A stretch of 64,000 nt of DNA from Axinella damicornis. Its lineage: Eukaryota; Porifera; Demospongiae; Axinellida; Axinellidae. Shown in pieces: positions 12,501-27,500 of this stretch (position 1 is the first letter of the stretch; every line of letters starts with the position of its first letter). Both the position numbers and the translations under genes were made by a program. The stretch is from positions 1,531,950-1,595,949 of the forward strand of contig OZ007512.1 in assembly GCA_963931865.1 (NCBI GenBank). The letters run 5' to 3'. Below the pieces are notes generated by a model, which was not told the DNA's origin, made no database searches, and saw only the letters and a program-made list of their open reading frames with translations.

Positions 12501-15500
12501 TCCAACATCCAATGCAGCTTTTGCTGTAAGTCTGTAATTGCTTTTCAGTCTCAGGTGCAGCCTTGTAACTGATGGTGGAACATACAGGATTGCTGAGATG
12601 CTGGAAACAAATACATCCCTACAGACTCTGGAGTAAGTCCATTGACACTTAGAAATCAAGCAAGCAACTATTTGTTAAAGCATTCCACTCAGGCAACATT
12701 GTGCACGCAAGTCCTCCCACTGAATTTTATATAAATCTCTCTTTCTCTTTTCGTAGTCTTAGGCAGAATTGGCGCATTACCAATGGACATATTGCAGTTC
12801 CTGTCATGTTGGAAATGAACTGTCTGTTACACTGTGACCAAACTCCAATCAAACTTGAGTAAGATAAGAAATACTCTACCCATCATGGATTACATACTGC
12901 TTGCTTCATGCATGGAGAGAAGCATGAAGCATATATTTTACTGCACTGTATACTGTTAGCAGCAGATCACTACAAGAGAATTGTAAACTATACTGCAAGT
13001 GACGCAAGGGAGATCATCAGCTTTGCGGATCCTATTGTCATCTTGTTATTGATTAACTGTTCTGATTGGGGTTACCAGGATTGTGGTAGAAAATAAGTAA
13101 CGTCAGCACGGTCTACCAGACTAATTTCCCCACAGCACTTATACTGGAACCATGCTGCAAAAAATGGTCTGGGAAGGAGACTAGATATCAAATTGTCTTG
13201 TTTACTTCCATATCAGATTTGTGTTAGCACTGTTGTGCAACACTCTCTCGTGTTTCAGATTACATGACATCAGCTGTGATGGTAGGTACATAGTGTCTGC
13301 AGTTGCCAAGGTGATGTTAGTCAGTGATTCGTTGCAGACTTTGAAGTAAGTTTGAATTTTCACATATTTCTGTTGTCACAATTCATAGGCAATATAGGCA
13401 GCATCATGCATGCACAGTAGCACGGAGCAATAATAGATGATTTGACTGGCAGTGTAAGCAATAATCAATACATGATTGGTATTGGATTACAGCACTGCCA
13501 GATATCCATATCTTTTTTAATGTGATGCATGATTTAGTATCCTCCCTCATTTGTGATTTTACTCCATCACACCAACAAACAGCTTGAGTTCAAATGGTAT
13601 GTCTGACGTTGAAGCTTGCAACATTTCTGAGATGCTAACTGTGAACACATCTCTGGAAGTCCTAGTGTAGGTTGCTGTCAGATATTTGTTGAAGTAGTGG
13701 TCTTGTGCAGTATATCACTGATAACATCTCATTCCCCCTCAGTCTCAGTAAGAACAATATTGGTGTTGATGGAATAACTGCAATGGCTGAAGCTTTAGAA
13801 TGTACAGCTTTGACAACCATAGAGTAAGTATGAGATGATTGCATGTGTAGTTCCATACATGACACCAATAGCTATAAGCCTGTTGTTCTTCTGCAGGCTG
13901 TGTGGCAATCCTATATCGGATGAAGGAACTGTGGTGATAGCCAAACACATGCAAAGAAATTGGGAAGTGGAAACCCTGCTGTGAGTTCCATTCATTCAGG
14001 CTGTCTTGCACAAACTGAATTAATCTGTGTTTCACTATGTAGTGAACCCCACATTTACGTACTTGTACCATATACCCACCCACCAAGCCAGCTGTGCAGG
14101 AGCAATACCTTAGGCCTCTTATTATGCGTTGCTCAAAAAATAATTATTTTTGAAATGTAATGCAACAATAGAAATTCTGTCAGCCAAACAGCAATGAACT
14201 TTGATCCATGATTAGAAAGCACCACGCTAGGTACTCAGGTCAGACGAGTATAGACAAGGCTATTGCACAGCGGTTGTGTTTGTTCCGGGTTGTCGGACTG
14301 TCGCTGCCTTTTCTCTTACACGGGGCGTCCATATCCTTGGGCACAGAATACAAAAGTGAGATGCTTTCTTGTACCTTCACTGATGTCCCAGCCATATCGC
14401 AACTGTGCCTTTATACATCAACGTTCACAGGCAGTGATGTGATGCAGCCTCTACTCCGGTCAATTAACTGTACTGTGTGTTCTTTCGGGCTGGCTGCCAC
14501 GTTGCTGTTGTTATGCAATAATAGGAAATTAGTCCCCTGAGTGCGACACATTATTGGAAATTATCGGCTTGAGACTTTGAAAATTAGAGCGCCTACGGTA
14601 GTGCCACCCAACTGTGGCCACTGACGCTGTTAGGGTTTCAGGATTCTGATTAGATGCCCAGTGGCGGATCCAGGGGTAGTTTGTTGGGGTTCCGTCAAAC
14701 CCCCCTTCCTACAGTTGAATTAATAAAGAACTTACCTTACTTTCAACCTATAATTTCAAGCGCTTGCTTGCAGCGGTGACGAGCATTGAGAGCAACATCA
14801 TGCGCTCAGTTACTAACTAGCTGCTCTTACATTGCAACTCCTGGCTGAAGCCAAACTACTTGGGAACGAGACCACAATCTAGTATATTTACGTGTACGTA
14901 CGTATTGCGTTGCGCGAGCAAAATTTGAGAAAGAAACAGAAGCACATGGCGGCCCCGGTCCTGCAATCCTTTTACATCTGGAACTTGCAGTGCAAAGCAC
15001 GAAGGTGCCACGAGAGCCCATCCTGATAACTGAAAAATAAAGGCGAAAGAAATTTCCATGCTTCATGCAGACTGATCCACACTATACACACCTTCGGCAG
15101 CAGCCCTGCACTGAGTCATATAAAAGAACCCCCCTTTCTAAAATCCTGGATCCGCCCTGGATGCCTTCAAGAACTTCATGAAGGACACCCTGGTATATCA
15201 TATCTCTTGAATGCAGCTTAGCTCCTCACATCAACGCTTACACGATACCATGTATACTGCCTATAGTATGTGGAGGATTCACCATCTGTTTGGGCACAGA
15301 AATGGCTTCAGTTCATGAGTATAAGGCAGCAGTGCTATGTTGTTGGCATAATTATAGCGCTGGTGATGATAATAGAGGTGGTATGGTGGATGATGAAGTA
15401 AACTACACACAGAGCTGAGTTTGGCTGTGAACATGCATTTGCATGTTCATGTAGACGACATGCTTACATTATGACTTAGAGCCAAATTCAGCTGTACATT

Positions 15501-18500
15501 CCAAGTGTGACGTGCCACTGTGACTATACGTAGCTGCAGGCTGTGTTCTGCCTGATCACAGCCGTTAACAGTAACCATCTATTGTAGGCTTGCTGCTACA
15601 AATATGACGGATGTTGGAGCTGGTGCACTTGCAACTGCTCTGAAGTTGAACACGTCTCTTCAGAAACTGAAGTAAGAATATTTACATATTGCAAGACATT
15701 TGCATGGTATATAATTTCTCTGAGCTTCAATAAGGAGTTGTATTAAAATGTTAATCATAATATTATAGTGATAACAAGTTTCTATATAAAATGCCTGTAC
15801 CACGAGAGTGCCATTATGTGTGTAATCTGCACTGCTTTCAGCCAATCAGCTGCTGATTACACTTTTTTGTACTGCTAAGAGTGCGAAAAGTGTAATCACT
15901 CGCTGATTGGTTAATGCCGCAGCGGTTTCTACGTGGTTTCTAGGTTCGAACAGAAAAGTAAACAAATGATTATCGAGCGCATATAGCTATAAAGGTAACT
16001 AAGCGTCATGGCAGAGGGTAGCTACTGGTCAAGTGAATTTCTGTCCCACTATTGCTGAGTTTATTGATGAGAGCGTGTGCGAAAATACTGAAGATGTCGC
16101 TGGGGCCGGAGAACTGTCAGAACTCGTACTCGATGGTCGCGATCGCATACCGCTCGAACCATGGACAATAAACAGCAAGGCGATGCTGCCACACCCACTG
16201 CTCCGCCTTCTACGATGTTTACTTGGTCCCAGCAGCGCCCAAGAGTTGCCACGCTGCCTGAAGGATACCGACAAGAGTACCAACAACTGGGCACGTACGG
16301 CGGCTTGAGACGGTGACAAAAACAGCATGGCATCACAGTAGCTACCACTGTTTGAGGTTAGTGCTAGTGACAATCAACTGAAGCACAGTACTACACAGCA
16401 TCAAGGACCTCGTGCCTACTGATGGGGACTGATAGCTGCATCCGTGTCCTTGCATATACTTTCTGTGTACAGTTATTGCTGTATCAAAGAATGTTTGTTG
16501 TGCAACTGATTGATAAGTCGGTTTCTATATGATTAATATGTGATAGCATGATTTGGAGTGCAATTTGGGGAATTAATTGCACTCCAAATCATGCTATTAC
16601 AGATACCAATAAGAGGGCATCTGATATGGAAAAACTGGGTTTTGCAGTAGTAAAGCTTAAGAACTCAATATCGACAACACAGTAGAATTCTGTATTTTGG
16701 GATGGCCTAGTAAATTCGAATTTACCATAGTGATGTACTGGCTGGATAATGGCCGAAGAAGCTACAAAACCCCAAACCAAGCATGTAGATAGAAACTTAG
16801 CAGTTCACCAAATACTCACAAACCTACCTTACAGTGCATGGGAGTCAAGAAACAAGTCGCTGTAAAGTTTGATTTCGTCATCTTCTTCTTTCTCATAGTC
16901 AAGCGTAGCTCACCAACGAAAGCAGCTACTATATGCACCAAACCACATATTGCTTTCACCGTAGTACTCACCATGACCTCTGTTAACGTTGTGTGCAAAC
17001 TGGCAAGAGCAGCAGTTTTGGCTAGCTACGATTTTGTGTGTTGCTAGCACAATGCCACTTTGAGACAACAACAGGTCAAAGGTTAAGCTCTGGCAATTGC
17101 ACATGTACAGTCCACATGTAACACATGACTGTTGGCTTCTTACCTAATCCTCGTCATCTGGTGGCTCACTACTGTATACGAGGAAACTGTTCTTGTCGGA
17201 TCAATTGTGACTGTACCATCATGGAGACATGACTTTCTTTTCTTGGCATAGCTAAGCTACAGTCCAGAGCATAATTTACGCTGACTGGAACTGACTGGAG
17301 TTTTCTGTTCACGATATGCAGAAGCTTGTAGCCATTGCAAGCACTGGACTGCCATGACTATCATCGAGCTGTCTCATGAGGGGTGATGCCCCAGCCCCTC
17401 CTCCCCTAATATCATAACTACAACAGCAACACCTATACATGAAGGTCATTGGGTCCACAGCTGTCATTGTTGAGGATACAGTGGTGCAAACACCATTGAT
17501 TATTTGATGACCTATTCATAACACTTCTTAGAAGACGATAAGCAGTTCATTAACCTGATCACATACGTAGGATACACGACTGGTATTGTATTTCACGAAT
17601 CATGGACAGTCTGCCTCTTGCCATATACTGTTCTATGTGTCCATGCATAATAATGCTATTGCAGTGTATTTCATTCAGTTTTTGTAGTAGTGTGAATATC
17701 ACGCTTTGAGCAGATGTCCAGTGCATTTCCTGGCCTTGTTGCACTCATGAATTTGTCATTATTTTTCAGTCTCAGGCGCAACTTTATAACTGAAGATGGA
17801 GCATACATGTTTGCTGAGATGTTGGAGATGAATACATCCCTACAGATTCTGGAGTAAGTCCATTGATATCTCCGAAATCGAAGCAAGCGGCTGCTTATTA
17901 AAGTGACTAAGTATGATGTAATTTCACTCTGTACACATGCATGCAAGCCTCATTGGATTTATCTATCTTTTCTAGTCTTAGGGAGAATCCTCGCATTACT
18001 GATGGACATATTGCAGTTCCTGTCATGTTGGAAATGAACTGTCTGTTACACTGTAACCAAACTCCAACCAAACTTGAGTAAGACAAGAAATACTCTACCC
18101 ATCATGGATTACATTCTGCATGCTTCATGCATGGGGAGAAGGGTAGCTATATTGTACTGCACTGTATACTGTTAGCAGCAGATCACTACAAGAGAGTTGT
18201 TAACTATACTGCAAGTGACACAAGGGAGATCATCAGCTTTGCGGATCCTATTTCCTTGTTCTATGTCATCTTGTTATTGTTCTGATTGGGGTTACCAGGA
18301 TTGTGGTAGAAAATAAATAACGTCAGCATGGTCTACCAGACTAGTTTCCCCACAGCACTATGTATACTGGAACCATGCTGCATAAAATGGTCTGGGAAGG
18401 AGACTACATATCAAATTGTCTTGTTTACTTCCATATCAGATTTGTGCTAATTAGCACTGTTGTGCAACACTCTCTCGTGTTTCAGATTACATGACATCAG

Positions 18501-21500
18501 GTGTGATCGTAGGTACATAGTGTCTGCAGTTGCCAAGGTGATGTTAGTCAGTGATTCGTTGCAGACTTTGAAGTAAGTTTGAATTTTCACATATTTCTGT
18601 TGTCACAATTCATAGGCAATATAGGCAGCATCATGCATGCACAGTAGCACGGAGCAATAATAGATGATTTGACTGGCAGTGTAAGCAATAATCAATACAT
18701 GATTGGTATTGGATTACAGCACTGCCAGATATCCATATCTTTTTTAATGTGATGCATGATTTAGTATCCCCACTCATTTGTGATTTTTCTCCATCACACC
18801 AACAAACAGCTTGAGTTCAAATGGTTTGTCCGACGTTGAAGCTTGCAACATTTCTGAGATGCTAGCTGTGAACACATCTCTGGAAGTCCTAGTGTAGGTT
18901 GCTGTCAGATATTTTGTGGAAGTAGTGGTCTTGTGCAGTATATCACTGATAACATCTCATTCCCCCTCAGTCTCAGTAACAACAATATTGGTGTTGATGG
19001 AATAACTGCAATGGCTGAAGCTTTAGAATGTACAGCTTTGACAACCATAGAGTAAGTATGAGATGATTGCATGTGTAGTTCCATACATGACACCAATAGC
19101 TATAAGCCTGTTGTTCTTCTGCAGGCTGTGTGGCAATCCTATATCGGATGAAGGAGCTGTGGTGATAGCCAAACACATGCAAAGAAATTGGGAAGTGGAA
19201 ACCCTGCTGTGAGTTCCATTCATTCAGGCTGTCTTGCACAAACTGAATTAATCTGTGTTTCACTATGTAGTGAACCCCACATTTACGTACTTGTACCATA
19301 TACCCACCCACCAAGCCAGCTGTGCAGGAGCAATACCTTAGGCCTCTTATTATGCGTTGCTCAAAAAATAATTATTAATGTAATGCAACATTAGAAATTC
19401 TGTCAGCCAAACAGCAATGAACTTTGATGCATGATTAGAAAACACCACGCTAGGTACTCAGGTCAGACGAGTGTAGACAAGGCTATTGCACAGCGGTTGT
19501 GTTTGTTCCGGGTTGTCGGACTGTCGCTGCCTTTTCTCCTACACGGGGCGTCCGTATCCTTGGGCACAGAATACTTACGTGAGATGCTTTCTTGTACCTT
19601 CACTGATGTCCCAGCCATATCGCAACTGTGCCTTTATACATCAATGTTCATAGGCAGTGATGTGATGCAGCCTCTACTCCGGTCAATTAACTGTACTGTG
19701 TGTTCTTTCGGGCTGGCTGCCACGTTGCTGTTATAATCACGTTATGCAATAGTAGGAAATTAGTCCCCGGAGTGCGACACATTATTGGAAATTATCGGCT
19801 TGAGACTTTGAATATTGACACAGAATTAGAAAGATGCATAATTAGAGCACCTATGGTGGCACCACTCAACCTTGGCCACTGATGCTTAGGGTTTCAGGAT
19901 TCTGATCTTCAACCTTGCCAGATTAGATGCCTTCGAGATTTTCATGAAGGACATCCTGGTATATCATTATACCTTGAACGCAGCTTAACTTCCCACATCA
20001 AAGCTTACACGATACCATGTATACTGCCTATAGTATGTGGAGGATCACCATCTGTTTGGGCCCAGAAATGGCTTCAGTTCATGAGTATAAGGCAGCAGTG
20101 CGATGTTGTTGGCTTAATTATAGCGCTGGTGATGATAATAGAGGTGGTATGGTGGATGATGAAGTAAACTACACACAGAGCTGAGTTTGGCTGTGAACAT
20201 GCATTTGCATGTTCATGTAGACGACATGCTTACATTATGACTTAAAGCCAAATTCAGCTGTACATTCCAAGTGTGACGTGCCACTGTGACTATACGTAGC
20301 TGCAGGCTGTGTTCTGCCTGATCACAGTCGTTAATAGTAGCCATCTATTGTAGGCTTGCTGCTACAAATATGACGGATGTTGGAGCTGGTGCACTTGCAA
20401 CTGCTCTGAAGTTGAACACGTCTCTTCAGAAACTGAAGTAAGATTATTTACATATTGCAAGACATTTGCATAGTATATAATTTCTCTGAGCTTCAATAAG
20501 GAGTTGTATTAAAATAATATTATAGTGATAACAAGTTTCTATATAAAATGCCTGTACCACGAGAGTGCAATTATGTGTGTAATCTGCACTGCTTTCAGCC
20601 AATCAGCTGCTGACTACACTTTTTTTGTACTGCTAAGAGTGCGAAAAGTGTAATCACTTGCTGATTGGTTAATGCCGCAGCGGTTTCTACGTGGTTTCTA
20701 GGTTCGAACAGAAAACTAAATAAATGATTATCGAGCGCATATAGCTATAAAGGTAACTAAGCGTCATGGCAGAGGGTAGCTACTGGTCAAGTGAATTTTT
20801 CTGTCCCACTATTGCTGAGTTTATTGATGAGAGCGTGTGCGAAAATGCTGAAGATGTCGCTGGGGCCGGAGACATGTCAGAACTCGTACTCGATGGTCGC
20901 GATCGCATACTGCTTGAACCATGGACAATAAACAGCAAGGCGATGCTGCCACACCCACTGCTCCGCCTTCTACGATGTTTACTTGGTCCCAGCAGCGCCC
21001 AAGAGTTGCCACGCTGCCTGAAGGATACCGACAGGAGTACCAACAGCTGGGCACATACGGCGGCTTGAGACGGTGGCAAAAACAGCGTGGCATCACAGTA
21101 GGTACCACTGTCTGAGGCTAGTGCTGGTGACAATCAATTGAAGCATGCAATACAGTACTACACAGCGTCAAGGGCCTCGTGCCTACATAATAGAGACTGG
21201 TTGCTGCATCCGTGTCCTTGCATATACTTCCTGTGTACAGTTATTGCTGTATCAAAGAATGTTTGCTGTGCAACTGAATGATAAGTCGGTTTCTATATGA
21301 TTAATATGTGATAGCATGATTTGGAGTGCAATTTGGGGAATTAATTGCACTCGTAAGGTCAGTAATTTCACTCGGCTTCGCCTCATGAAATTACAAACCT
21401 TACTCGTGCAATTAATTCCAAAATTGCACTCCAAATCATGCTATTACATATACCAATAAGAGGGCATCCGATATGGAAAAACTGGGTTTTGCAGTAGTAA

Positions 21501-24500
21501 AGCTTAAGAACTCAATATCGACAACACAGTAGAATTCTGTATTTTGGGATGGCCTAGGAAAGTTCGAATCTACCATAGTGATGTACTAGTGTAGCAAGAA
21601 GTGTACAGACAACTATCAGAGCGGAGTCAGCCTTCTTGCTTTGAAACAATGGTTCCTGTCTACATGTCAGACTGCTTCCAGAACTGTTACATGAACTGTG
21701 AATACCACTGTTTGATTATTGTATCATGTATTGTATCATCATGTACCATTGGCGCCCAAGTTCCCCACACTAATTATTACCCAATTATCTGAATTGCTAT
21801 AAAAGCGTTGCCATTATTTCTTACAAATGAGATTCTTTCATGCTGCTCAAGTCAATGTTACATTGGTGGCAGCGGTGAGCGAAATGGCCACCGCTCATTT
21901 CAGAGGACCGAAACCATACTCGCCTGATGCGGACTTTTCCCTGTGGGTACGGCGTTTCGAGGCTTATGCAAGAGCAGCGAAAGTCCCTGAGGAGCAGCTG
22001 CCTGATGCACTCCTGGCACTATTGGATGATGCTGCATTTCGTGCGTTTGATCTCCTGGGACTCACCTCAGTTGTCAGAGCTGACTACAAGCAGTTGGTAG
22101 AAGCCCTCTCTCGCCGATTTGCGCCCACTACAGGAGAGCCCGCCCTACGCTTTCAGTTGGGTCAGCGCCGCCAAGAATCTACAGAGACCTTGGATGAGTT
22201 TGCAGATGCTGTGTTGCACCTTGCCAATCGGGCTTATCCTGAACTGGAGGCTAATGTGAGGATGCGCTTGGCACGGGATCGATTTGTTGCAGGCGTGCGG
22301 GCGGACTACGTTCAGGAAAATCTCCTGCAAACAGCTCCAGAGTCACTTGACGAAGCACGCAGGGCAGCGACACGCCTGGAAGCGGCAAGGGCCGCCAGGA
22401 AACAGATGCAGACGCCGGCTAAGGCTGCAGCAGTACACTCTGTTGAAAGTAGTCTTGAAGACGACCTGAAGACGCATAGTCTGGAAGTAACGGCAGTTAC
22501 TCGTGGAGACCAGAGTCTGAGGGAAGCTGTCCAGCAGAATACTAGGGCTGTGCAGAAACTGGTAGAGCAGATGGCCACAATGCAGGTTCAACCTCCTATG
22601 TCAGCTGGGCGTAGGCCTCCCAGAGGACGCAATTTGACTTGTTGGAAATGTGGAGAGCCTGGTCACGTACGACGGAACTGCCCGTCGGGAAACGAGGATC
22701 GGTCAGCGACGAGGGTCAATCGCCGGCCGCTAAACTAAAGACCCAAAATTTCAGCGTTGCACCACAGGGAGCTATATTTGTGTTAGGAGCAGTCAATGAT
22801 GTGAAGACAACCATGCTGGTTGATACAGGATCTGCAGTCACCATTCTCCATAAGGATCTGTGGGAGCAGTGTTCCGCAAGCATGTCTGGGAAGCTGAAGG
22901 CCGTTTCAGCACCTGTTACTGTTGCCAATGGGCAGCCGCTACACATTCTTGGGCTGGGGACAGTTCAGATTCGCATAGCAGATGTGGAATTTGTTCACCA
23001 AGCACTCATTGCAGACGATGTGTCACAAAGCTGTCTGTTAGGAGCAGACTTCCTTGTCCCTCATGGAGCTGTGGTAGACTTCATGACCAAACAGCTTAGA
23101 GTGGGGGAAACATCAGTGCAGATACAACATTCAGCCCACCAAGAGCTACCAAAGCAAGTATGTCGGGTGTCTGTTGCCTCAACTGCCGTTATTCGAGGAG
23201 GGGAAGAGAAGCTGCTGTGGGCGAATGTCCACCACCCTAACAAGATGGATGTCCACTACTCGGGTGTGCTGGAACCAAGGGAAGGCTTTGAAGCACAGCA
23301 CCAACTGCTGGTGGCTAGAGTTGTGGCACTGCCAGAAAACAGGCTAATGCCGGTGAGGATGGCTAATTTGACGCCAGTTCCAGTCACTCTCCACCAGGGA
23401 TTGAGGATAGGTGACTTTTGTCCATTAGCAACACCATCGGAAGACTCGACTGGAGAGACCTACTATAAAGAGTTGCCAAGTGTTGAGTCCGTGGAACTCG
23501 GTCAAGTGCTGCATGTAGAACGGAAGCTGACTGAGGCAAGTGAGCCCGGGAATGGAGCATGTCTCCTTGGTGTGGATACCAAATGCCTTGATGCATCACA
23601 GCTCCAAGAGTTGGACACACTTGTCAACGATTTCCGTGACACCTTCTCTACTGGCAAGCATGACTTAGGAAGGACCGATTTGACATACCACCGGATTGAC
23701 ACTGGTGATGCAAGCCCCATCAAGCAGGCACCTCGCAGACTGCCTATTCATCGTCGGCAAGAAGTTGGTCGCCTGGTCAATGAGATGGAGAAAGAAGGGG
23801 TGATCCAGCCTTCACAGTCTCCATGGGCATCCCCGATAGTCCTTGTACAGAAGAAGGATGGGTCAACTCGCTTCTGTGTGGACTACAGGAGACTGAACAA
23901 AGTTACAAGGAAGGACTCCTACCCATTACCCAGGGTAGACGACATACTTGACTCGTTGGACGGTGCACAGTGGTTTACCACACTGGACTTGGCCAGTGGA
24001 TATTGGCAAGTCGAAGTGGATCCCGAACATCGACAAAAAACGGCATTCACCACTGGTCAGGGACTGTACGAGTTCCGAGTAATGCCCTTTGGGCTATGCA
24101 ATGCTCCAAGCACATTTCAGCGCTTGATGGAGCTTGTGCTGGCTGGGCTAGAATGGGATACCTGCCTGGCTTACCTAGACGACATTGTCGTGTTTGGCCG
24201 CACTTTCAGTGAGCATCTCCAGCGGTTGCGAATTGTTCTGAGTCGGTTAAAGAGTGCAAATCTCAAGCTCAGTCCCAAGAAATGCCAGTTCTTCCAACAA
24301 AGTGTCTCTTTTCTCGGGCACGTCATTTCCTGCCATGGAGTCAGCACAGACCCTACCAAGGTGGAGAGTATTAGGAAATGGCCAGTGCCTGTTGATGTAC
24401 AGGAGTTACGCAGCTTCCTGGGATTGGCATCATACTATCGCCGTTTTGTCAAAGGATTTGCAGACATTGCAGCTCCTTTGCACCGGCTGTTGCAGAAATG

Positions 24501-27500
24501 CACCTTCACATGGTCGGAAGATTGCGACATAGCTTTCAAATCCTTGAAACAAAAGCTGCTGTCAGCCCCAGTCCTTGGCTATCCACGAACAGACAGCACC
24601 TTCTATCTGGACACAGATGCTAGCAAGAATGGAATCGGAGCTGTCCTTTCACAAAAGCAAGGAGGAGTTGAGTGCGTCATTGCCTATGGCAGCCGGGCCC
24701 TGACCAAGTCCGAAAGGAATTATTGTGTCACTCGGAGAGAACTACTTGCCCTGGTCTACTTCATGCGTCACTTCCGTGCCTACCTGATTGGTCGACCCTT
24801 CATGGTTCGCACTGATCATGCAGCCTTGCAGTGGTTACAAGGGTTCAAGGAACCTGAGGGGCAAGTAGCACGGTGGCTTGAGCAGCTTCAGGAGTTCGAC
24901 TTCCACCTTGAGCATCGACCCGGGAAGTACCATCAGAATGCAGATGCATTGTCAAGATACCCTTGTCACCAGTGTGACCAACAGCACATGGAAAGTCAAG
25001 TTGATGACCATACTCCAGCCACAGTATTTGCTGTATCAGATGCTATCACTCCCTGGCTATTACCATGGACTCCGCATGAATTACGAGAAGCACAACTGGC
25101 AGACCCTGATCTGAAGAGGGTCATTCAGTGGCTGGAAGCCAGACAGGGACGACCCTCTGCTTCAGAAATTCAAGGCATTGGAACCAGGCTGCAAAGCCTT
25201 TGGGCTCAATGGAGCCAGTTGGAACTTTCCCAAGGAATTCTATTCCGTCGCTGGGAAGAAGCCAGTGGAGTTACAAGTCAACAGTTACTCGTTGTACCAC
25301 AGAGTCTTGTCCCTACAGTGATTCGATCACTGCACAATGACGTGGGAGGTGGGCATCTTGGCCTAACCAAAACTTTGGCCAAGATCAAAGATCGCTTTTA
25401 TTGGCCAGGTTTAAGAACTGATGTTGAAGATTGGTGCCAACAATGCCATGGTTGTGCTTGCCGGAAGTCCCCGAGCCAAACACCCCGTGCACCTTTAGTC
25501 CCAAGTTATGTGGGATATCCAATGGAACGCATTGCTTTGGATTTATTGGGCCCACTACCAACAACTAGACATGGAAACAAACACATCCTGGTCATTTGTG
25601 ATTATTTCACACGTTGGACAGAAGCCTATGCTCTCCCAAATAAAGAAGCCACCACAGTGGCAAAAGTTCTGGTAAGCGAATGGATCTGTCGCTATGGAGT
25701 TCCGGATGCCATCCACTCGGACCAAGGTGCAAATTTTGAGGCTGGTCTCTTTGCCGAAGTAGCTGAATTGCTTGGTATGGAGAAAACAAGGACCACAGCA
25801 TATCATCCCCAATCAGATGGCCTCGTTGAGAGGATGAATCGCACACTCCTCATGATGTTGAGCATAAGAGCTCAGGAGGGGGAAGACAGATGGGATGAAT
25901 TCCTATCAGAGCTTATGATGGCATATCGAGCAAGTGTTCATGACACGACACGATTTACTCCATTCCATCTCATGTTTGGAAGAGAAGTCCGTCTACCCAT
26001 TGACGTGATGTTTGGAAACACTCCCGATCCAGTACAAGAACATACCGAGTATGCCATCGACTTAAGATCTCGTCTTGAGAAAGCCTTTGAATCGGTGAGA
26101 GAACACACAAAGGCAGTCCAGAAACGGCAGAAGGATCGGTATGATTGCCGTGTGTCTGGAGGAAGGTATCAAGTGGGAGACCGCGTCTGGCTCCACTCAC
26201 CTGCCATACCAAGGGGCAGATCTCCAAAGCTGCATCGGCCTTGGACAGGACCATTTGTGGTCATCAAAGTTCTGTCAGATGTCACCTATCGAATTCAATC
26301 TGAGAGACCAAAACCAAGATGTCGCAGACGAAGACTTGTTGTACATTTCAATCGCCTCAAACCCTGCCATACACCAGCCCAAGATGGTGTTGATAAGACC
26401 AGGCAACAGCTTGAACCAAGTGGAGCTGAGACACAGCCACCCCATGCTGAGACTGACATCGAAGATGATGCAATGACACTCGTTTGGCACTCGAGTGCAA
26501 ATGACGATGAATCTCAGCCAAGGGAGCCAGCTGAACGTGGTGGAGCAACTTGGAGTGGACGACTAAGGAGAACAACTCACCGTCCAGATTACTCCAACCA
26601 TGTAACCTGATAACTTTTCCGAGGCACGAGGTCGCGCCTTCCCAGAGGGGGAGCTGTGTAGCAAGAAGTGTACAGACAACTATCAGAGCGGAGTCAGCCT
26701 TCTTGCTTTGAAACAATGGTTCCTGTCTACATGTCAGACTGCTTCCAGAACTGTTACATGAACTGTGAATACCACTGTTTGATTATTGTATCATGTATTG
26801 TATCATCATGTACCATTGGCGCCCAAGTTCCCCACACTAATTATTACCCAATTATCTGAATTGCTATAAAAGCGTTGCCATTATTTCTTACAAATGAGAT
26901 TCTTTCATGCTGCTCAAGTCAATGTTACACTAGCTGGATAATGGCCGAAGAAGCTACAAAACCCAAAACCAAGCATGTAGATAGAAACTTAGCAGTTCAC
27001 CAAATACTCACAACCCTACCTTACATAGCCTCGTTCCCAGGCCGCGTGGGAGGAGAGACTTACAGTGCATGGGAGTCAAGAAACAAGTCGCTGTAAAGTT
27101 TGATTTCGTCATCTTCTTCTTTCTCATAGTCAAGCAAAGCTCACCAACGAAAGCAGCTACTATATGCACAAAACCACATATTGCTTTCACCGTAGTACTC
27201 ACCATGACCTCTGTTAATGTTGTCTACAAACTGGCAAGAGCAGCACTTTTGGCTAGCTACGATTTTGTGCGTTGCTAGCACAATGCCACTTTGAGACAAC
27301 AACAGGTCAAAGGTTAAGCTCTGGCAATTGCACATGTACAGTCCACATGTAAACACATGACTGTTGACTTCTTACCCAATCCTCGTCATCTGGTGGCTCA
27401 CTACTGTATACGAGGAAACTGTTCTTGTCCGGATCTATTGTGACTGTATATACCATCATGGAGACATGGCTTTCTTTTCTTGGCATAGCTAAGCTACAGT

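Larger units (their letters stand above)
21586..26933 (+). mobile_element. full-length Ty3/gypsy-like LTR retrotransposon
   Basis: The element spans 21,590-26,929 (5340 bp), with 4-bp target duplications CTAG at 21,586-21,589 and 26,930-26,933. Two 273-bp LTRs look identical on direct reading. A TGG-starting candidate primer-binding site (ttggtggcagcggtgag) follows the 5' LTR. A polypurine tract agagggggag lies just before the 3' LTR. gag and pol are open in two frames. The sister sequence at about 16,730-16,750 (tgatgtactggctggataat) shows the unoccupied site. It lies in an intron between LRR cassettes 2 and 3, in the same orientation as the NLR gene. The element looks very recently inserted and possibly competent. 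Confidence 0.9.

Noticed and set aside
14208..14540. 110-codon frame repeated at 14.2, 19.4 and 29.7 kb
   Set aside because: Present only because the cassettes are duplicated; the third copy is truncated and changes accumulate without regard to codon position. No recognisable domain.
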